The position numbers and the translations under genes are program-made. 9,577 bases of DNA from an uncultured Eubacteriales bacterium (GTDB taxonomy: Bacteria > Bacillota > Clostridia > Oscillospirales > Ruminococcaceae): assembly GCA_902493155.1 (NCBI GenBank), contig CABUOE010000077.1, positions 1 through 9,577 of the forward strand, read 5' to 3'. Positions 5,984-9,577 of the stretch are shown one piece after another (within the stretch, counting starts at the first letter, position 1; each line of letters begins with the position of its first letter). The notes below the pieces were generated by a model. That model did not search any database. It was not told the origin of the DNA and saw nothing but the letters and a program-made list of their open reading frames with translations.

Positions 5984-7102
5984 ATGGCATCACAGACAAT
6001 GTGTATCCTGTTTTCGGAAAGCTACGGCGTCTCTCCCAACGAACTTGCTTCGGAGCGCACACTAGCGACCATTCCTTTTGCCGGACGATACCGGCTTATC
6101 GACTTTATCCTTTCGTCCCTCGTCAAGGCCAAGGTATTTAACATTGGAATCCTCACCAAAGAGCACTATGGTTCTTTGCAGGATCATCTGGGCTGGGGCA
6201 AGGACTGGGATTTGGACCGAAAGACTGACGGGCTCAAAATCCTTACTCCCTTTGCCAAGGCGGAAACCGCCAATACCCGTAACAGAAGCGCCATCGACGC
6301 GCTGCTGTCCGCCCGGGGCTACATTGAAATGTGTGACGAAGATTACATCATCCTCGCCGACGCAAATCAGGTGATGAATGTCGACTTCACCAGTATGATA
6401 AAATACCATATTGAACGGGAGGCAGACATCACCCTGCTCTACCAGAACCACGACGAGGCCATTTATAATGGCGTTGTTTTGGATTCCGACACCTCTGGCC
6501 GCGTTGTGGACGCTTATTTTACCGTCGGACAGGAAAACGAAACCCAAAGCGCCATGCTTAACGTGGTAATCTTTAATAAAAAGCTTCTGCTTTCCCTTTT
6601 GGACCGGGCGTTTACTTTCGGATGGACCAACTTGGCCAGGGATTTTATCACCAAAAATATCAACAAACTCAATATTTACGGTTTTGAGCACAAGGGCTAT
6701 TGTGCGGTCATCAACACGGTCGCCGATTATTACCAGGCAAGTATGGATCTCATCAAAAAGGAAGTCCGCAAAGAGCTTTTCTACTCCGATACGCCGGTAC
6801 TCACCCGGGTAAAAAACAGCGTTCCCACCACCTACGGCTTTGACGGCAAGGTTCACAACAGCCTGATTGCCGACGAATGTGAAATCGACGGCGAACTCAA
6901 TAACTGCATCGTTTTCCGCGGCGTAAAAATCAAAAAGGGCGCAGTGCTCAATAACTGCATCATCATGCAGAGGTCGATCATTGGCAGCGGGGCGAAACTC
7001 AATTGCGTCATCACCGACAAAGATGTAACCGTTGCGGACAATCATGTGCTGTCTGGCTATTCTACCTATCCCTTTGTCATTGCCAAAGGACAAACCGTTT
7101 AA
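5984..7102 (+). CDS. glgD: GlgD, non-catalytic regulatory subunit of ADP-glucose pyrophosphorylase
   Basis: A 372-residue GlgC paralogue. In Bacillus-type systems GlgD forms a complex with GlgC and raises its activity. The fold is kept: FAGRYRLIDF (32-41) matches the GlgC loop FGGKYRIIDF, and a C-terminal beta-helix runs over about 288-366 (ECEIDGELNNCIVFRG...). The active site is gone. There is no GGxGxRL loop at the N-terminus; LSGDH of GlgC becomes LADAN (124-128), so the catalytic Asp is Ala127; the EKP sugar-phosphate Lys is absent; and YWKDVGT becomes YCAVINT (239-245). The start is the ATG at 5984, 7 bases after GGAGGT (5971-5976). An ATG at 5969 overlaps that ribosome site and is rejected. 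It should be co-transcribed with glgC upstream and glgA downstream. Confidence 0.95.
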   Translation: MASQTMCILFSESYGVSPNELASERTLATIPFAGRYRLIDFILSSLVKAKVFNIGILTKEHYGSLQDHLGWGKDWDLDRKTDGLKILTPFAKAETANTRNRSAIDALLSARGYIEMCDEDYIILADANQVMNVDFTSMIKYHIEREADITLLYQNHDEAIYNGVVLDSDTSGRVVDAYFTVGQENETQSAMLNVVIFNKKLLLSLLDRAFTFGWTNLARDFITKNINKLNIYGFEHKGYCAVINTVADYYQASMDLIKKEVRKELFYSDTPVLTRVKNSVPTTYGFDGKVHNSLIADECEIDGELNNCIVFRGVKIKKGAVLNNCIIMQRSIIGSGAKLNCVITDKDVTVADNHVLSGYSTYPFVIAKGQTV

Positions 7103-7159
7103 GACCTTTGCTGGACTTGCCAAAATCGGCACAAATTCCGACGAAAGGAATGATTATTT

Positions 7160-8581
7160 TTGAAAATATTATTTGCCGCCAGCGAGGCGCTTCCCTTTAT
7201 CAAGGTTGGCGGCCTCGGAGATGTGGCGGGCGCACTCCCCAAGGCGCTGGTACAAAAAGGGCATGACGTGCGGGTAGTAATCCCCCTCTATTCCTCCATG
7301 AAACAGCAAATGCGGGATCAGTGCCAATACATGAAACACTTTTACTTTAACTTCGGCTGGCGCAGCAGCTACTGCGGCGTTTTCACTGCCTTAGTGGATG
7401 GTGTCACCTATTATCTCATCGACAATGAGCAGTACTTCAAGCGTCCTGCCCCCTACGGAGAATATGACGACGCCGAGCGCTTTGCCTACTTCTCCAAGGC
7501 CGTCTTAGAAATACTCCCTCAGGTGGGATTTTTTCCAGACGTCATCCACGCCAACGACTGGCACACGGCACTCGTCTCCGTCTATCTGGACACCCAGTAC
7601 CGGCTTATCGAGGGCTATGGAAACATCAAAACCGTCTTTTCCATCCACAATATCGAATTTCAGGGCAAATATGGCATGGAAATTCTCGAAAGTGTCCTGG
7701 GCATCTACAAAGGCCAGGCAAGCCTTCTGGAGCATGACGGCTGCATCAACTTGATGAAGGGCGCCATCGAGTGCTCCAACGCTGTAACAACGGTTTCCCG
7801 CAGCTACGCTGAGGAGATTTTGAGTCCCTATTTTTCCTTTGGACTGGACTCCATCCTCCGGGCGCGGCAGTATAAGCTTTCAGGCATTGTCAACGGCATC
7901 GACACCGATTTGTTTGACCCCGCCACTGACGTCCACATCCACACCAACTATACCGCCAACACTCCCGACAACAAACGGTTCAACAAGCGGGAACTGCAGC
8001 GGGAGATGGGGCTGCCAGAGCGAAACGACATTCCTATGATCGGCATGGTGACCCGCCTGACGCCTCAAAAAGGCGTGGACCTGTTGGAGCAGGTCATGGA
8101 TAAGCTGATGGAATGTGACATCCAGCTCATCGTTTTGGGGACGGGCTATCCCGACTACGAAAACTTTATGCGCTACTGCGAGTACGCTCATCATGACAAG
8201 GTCCGTTCCTGCATCATGTTTTCCTCCTCTCTGGCCCAGAAAATTTATGCCGGCGCAGACCTGTTTTTGATGCCCTCCCGGTCCGAACCCTGCGGACTGG
8301 CCCAGATGATCGCCCTGCGGTACGGCACCATCCCAATCGTCCACGCTGTAGGCGGGCTCAAGGATACGGTGCACCCCTTTGAGGCGGGGAGCGGAACCGG
8401 AAACGGGGTTACCTTCCAGTCCTTCAACGCATATGATATGTTAGACGCTATTTACAGATCCATGACCATATGGTATGAGAAAGACCAGCTAAAAACTATT
8501 CTCCGAAACGGCATGACGGGAGATTATTCCTGGAATTCCTCGGCGGACGAATACATCCGGATCTACGAGTCGATTCTTTAA
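7160..8581 (+). CDS. glgA: Glycogen synthase GlgA (ADP-glucose dependent)
   Basis: A 473-residue GT5 glycogen synthase, the usual bacterial length (about 475). It moves glucose from ADP-glucose to the non-reducing end of alpha-1,4-glucan in the cytoplasm. The N-terminal Rossmann domain begins MKILFAASEALPFIKVGGLGD, with the ADP-glucose motif K-V-G-G-L (15-19); KTGGL is more common, so Val16 is a mild variant. Also seen are DVIHANDWHTALV (127-139), SIHNIEFQG (161-169) and VNGID (244-248). The second domain has VTRLTPQKG (297-305) with phosphate-binding R299 and K304, and SRSEPCGL (373-380) with conserved E376. The start is a TTG preceded by AAAGGA (7144-7149) 10 bases upstream; MKILFAASEA is the family's canonical first sequence, so it is secure. 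It is fourth in the operon, followed by a terminator-like hairpin. Confidence 0.98.
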   Translation: MKILFAASEALPFIKVGGLGDVAGALPKALVQKGHDVRVVIPLYSSMKQQMRDQCQYMKHFYFNFGWRSSYCGVFTALVDGVTYYLIDNEQYFKRPAPYGEYDDAERFAYFSKAVLEILPQVGFFPDVIHANDWHTALVSVYLDTQYRLIEGYGNIKTVFSIHNIEFQGKYGMEILESVLGIYKGQASLLEHDGCINLMKGAIECSNAVTTVSRSYAEEILSPYFSFGLDSILRARQYKLSGIVNGIDTDLFDPATDVHIHTNYTANTPDNKRFNKRELQREMGLPERNDIPMIGMVTRLTPQKGVDLLEQVMDKLMECDIQLIVLGTGYPDYENFMRYCEYAHHDKVRSCIMFSSSLAQKIYAGADLFLMPSRSEPCGLAQMIALRYGTIPIVHAVGGLKDTVHPFEAGSGTGNGVTFQSFNAYDMLDAIYRSMTIWYEKDQLKTILRNGMTGDYSWNSSADEYIRIYESIL

Positions 8582-8606
8582 CGGCTCCATCATCCTCAAG
8601 ACAATA

Positions 8607-8668
8607 AAAGGAACCGATGCGCATCTCCCGTTATGGGCGGCGCACCGGGTTCCTTTGCTTTTAAAGCA
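8607..8668 (+). terminator. Long hairpin after glgA, probable partial terminator
   Basis: AAAGGAACC (8607-8615) pairs with GGTTCCTTT (8648-8656) over 9 bp, and inside it TGCGC (8618-8622) pairs with GCGCA (8640-8644), capped by CCC/GGG around 8627-8637. The downstream tract TTTGCTTTT is interrupted, so termination may be incomplete. A second small dyad, TGCTTT/AAAGCA (8656-8661 with 8663-8668), overlaps that tract. The hairpin begins 25 bases after the glgA stop and could lower read-through into glgP. The A-rich left flank (ATAAAA) means it might also work on the other strand, but no gene there needs it. Confidence 0.65.
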
Positions 8669-8696
8669 GACATTGAAGAAAAGAGAAAGAAATTGC

Positions 8697-8728
8697 GCCG
8701 GATCAATCGGATTTTTGATAAATCCGGC
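8697..8728 (+). other. Alternative stem-loops in the glgA-glgP gap
   Basis: ATCCGGC (8722-8728) can pair with GCCGGAT (8697-8703). Alternatively AAATCCG (8720-8726) can pair with the nearer CGGATTT (8708-8714) around a 5-base loop. The two folds exclude each other. No T-run follows, so termination is not implied. A regulatory role is only a possibility. Confidence 0.3.
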
Positions 8729-8757
8729 CATATTGGGAAAAATTGAAAAGCAGTCTA

Positions 8758-8779
8758 TTTCCGCTTTTTCAGGCGGAAA
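8758..8779 (+). other. Hairpin upstream of the glgP ribosome site
   Basis: TTTCCGC (8758-8764) and GCGGAAA (8773-8779) form a perfect 7-bp stem around an 8-base loop, ending 16 bases before the GGGGT ribosome site (8796-8800). No T-run follows. It could mark an mRNA processing site or 5' stabiliser for the glgP part of the transcript. Confidence 0.35.
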
Positions 8780-8807
8780 AATTTACAAAGCAAGCGGGGT
8801 AATCGAG

Positions 8808-9577
8808 ATGAATCTATCTGTGCAGGAGTTGAAACAAAAACTCGTTAAAACGCTGAAAAGCGAATACGGATACGTACCGGAAGAAGCCACCGACCGCCAG
8901 ATGTATGGCACCGTCCTCACGGTGGTGCAGGAAATGCTTCTGGACAAACGGGGCGAATACTTAGACAAATTGAAGCAAAAGGATCCTAAGCGGATCTACT
9001 ACATGTCCATGGAATTCTTAGTGGGCCGCTCGTTGAAAAACAATCTTTATAACCTCTGCCTGGAGCCGGAAATGAAGCGGGCTGTGGCGGAGCTGGGCTT
9101 TGATTTGGAGCGGATTTACGATATGGAGCCGGACGCCGGCCTCGGCAACGGCGGTTTGGGCCGTCTCGCCAGCTGCTATATGGACGGAGCTACCACTTTG
9201 GGCTACCCTGTCACCGGATTTTCCATCCGCTATGAGTTCGGCATCTTCAAACAGAAGATCGTGGACGGCTGGCAGGTGGAATTCCCTGACAACTGGCTGG
9301 AAATGGGTTCTTACTGGCTCACCCCCCGTGTCGACGAAGCGGTAGAAGTCCACTTTGAAGGCAATGTCACCGAGCAGTGGAGCGAACAGGGTCTTAAAAC
9401 CATCCACAGCAACTATTATTCAGTTCGAGCAGTTCCTTACGACCTTCTCATCTCCGGTCACAAGAGCGACGCGGTAAACAGCCTGCGTTTGTGGCGGGCG
9501 GAATCCGCCGATACCTTCGATATGAACGAGTTTTCCCGCGGCGAATACGTAAAATCCATGGAAAGCGACGCCAAGGC
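8808..9577 (+). CDS. glgP: Glycogen phosphorylase GlgP (5' part, cut by window edge)
   Basis: The first 256 residues of a GT35 glycogen/maltodextrin phosphorylase (family about 750-830 residues). The enzyme uses phosphate to release glucose-1-phosphate from alpha-1,4 chain ends, with pyridoxal phosphate as cofactor. Visible family blocks are YYMSMEFLVGRSLKNNL (64-80), EPDAGLGNGGLGRLAS (107-122), IRYEFGIFKQ (140-149) and WQVEFPDNWLE (155-165). The cofactor lysine lies in the C-terminal half, outside the window. The start is the ATG at 8808 with GGGGT (8796-8800) 7 bases before it, a weaker ribosome site than those of the other genes. The 226-base gap from glgA holds a terminator-like hairpin and two further stem-loops but no convincing promoter, so expression may depend on read-through from glgA. 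It returns glucose-1-phosphate, the GlgC substrate, linking breakdown and synthesis. Confidence 0.97.
   Translation, partial: MNLSVQELKQKLVKTLKSEYGYVPEEATDRQMYGTVLTVVQEMLLDKRGEYLDKLKQKDPKRIYYMSMEFLVGRSLKNNLYNLCLEPEMKRAVAELGFDLERIYDMEPDAGLGNGGLGRLASCYMDGATTLGYPVTGFSIRYEFGIFKQKIVDGWQVEFPDNWLEMGSYWLTPRVDEAVEVHFEGNVTEQWSEQGLKTIHSNYYSVRAVPYDLLISGHKSDAVNSLRLWRAESADTFDMNEFSRGEYVKSMESDAK

Noticed and set aside
7084..7110. A CAAAGG/CCTTTG inverted repeat spanning the glgD stop codon
   Set aside because: The 6-bp stem has a 15-base loop and no T-run, and lies partly in coding sequence; it is weak and not a terminator.
6062..7132. A 356-codon open frame on the - strand opposite glgD
   Set aside because: It is antisense to a motif-verified gene and shares its codon phase; the product is a Val/Gly/Asp-rich shadow with no recognisable domain.

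Overview
The window carries a bacterial glycogen gene cluster. The gene order glgB-glgC-glgD-glgA-glgP on the + strand, the presence of the Firmicutes-type regulatory subunit GlgD, strong AGGTGG/GGAGGT ribosome binding sites, frequent GTG/TTG starts and AT-rich promoters in otherwise moderate-GC DNA all point to a Clostridia member, most likely an Oscillospiraceae/Ruminococcaceae-type gut anaerobe. The family assignment is inference; no rRNA or other marker gene is present.

Layout. At the left edge is the 3' end of an unrecognised + strand gene (to 224). It is convergent with a - strand gene (254-2101) for an intracellular GH13 alpha-amylase/neopullulanase-like enzyme, and the two share one bidirectional hairpin terminator (229-255). 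From 2102 to 2506 is a 405-base AT-rich divergent control region. It holds a - strand promoter with a 24-base palindrome just downstream and a structured leader for the amylase gene. For glgB it holds one strong + strand promoter with a dyad operator over its -10 and start point, plus a second weaker promoter-like sequence upstream. Then come glgB (2507-4672), glgC (4739-5947), glgD (5984-7102) and glgA (7160-8581), with gaps of 36 to 66 bases and no terminator between them. A 226-base gap with a long terminator-like hairpin separates glgA from glgP (8808 to the right edge, cut by the window).

How the genes work together. GlgC makes ADP-glucose from glucose-1-phosphate and ATP, with GlgD as its non-catalytic partner. 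GlgA polymerises ADP-glucose into alpha-1,4-glucan and GlgB adds alpha-1,6 branches. GlgP releases glucose-1-phosphate from chain ends. The divergent GH13 enzyme probably cuts cytoplasmic maltodextrin or glycogen. Synthesis and breakdown are thus encoded together, with the hairpin before glgP offering a way to set phosphorylase level separately.

I see no mobile element, CRISPR array, RNA gene or defence system, and nothing I would call a new biological system. The points worth a second look are the 95-residue lysine-rich tail on GlgB, the dyad operator on the glgB promoter, the palindrome and folded leader of the amylase gene, and a Ser/Thr-to-Pro change in the nucleotide-binding loop of GlgC.
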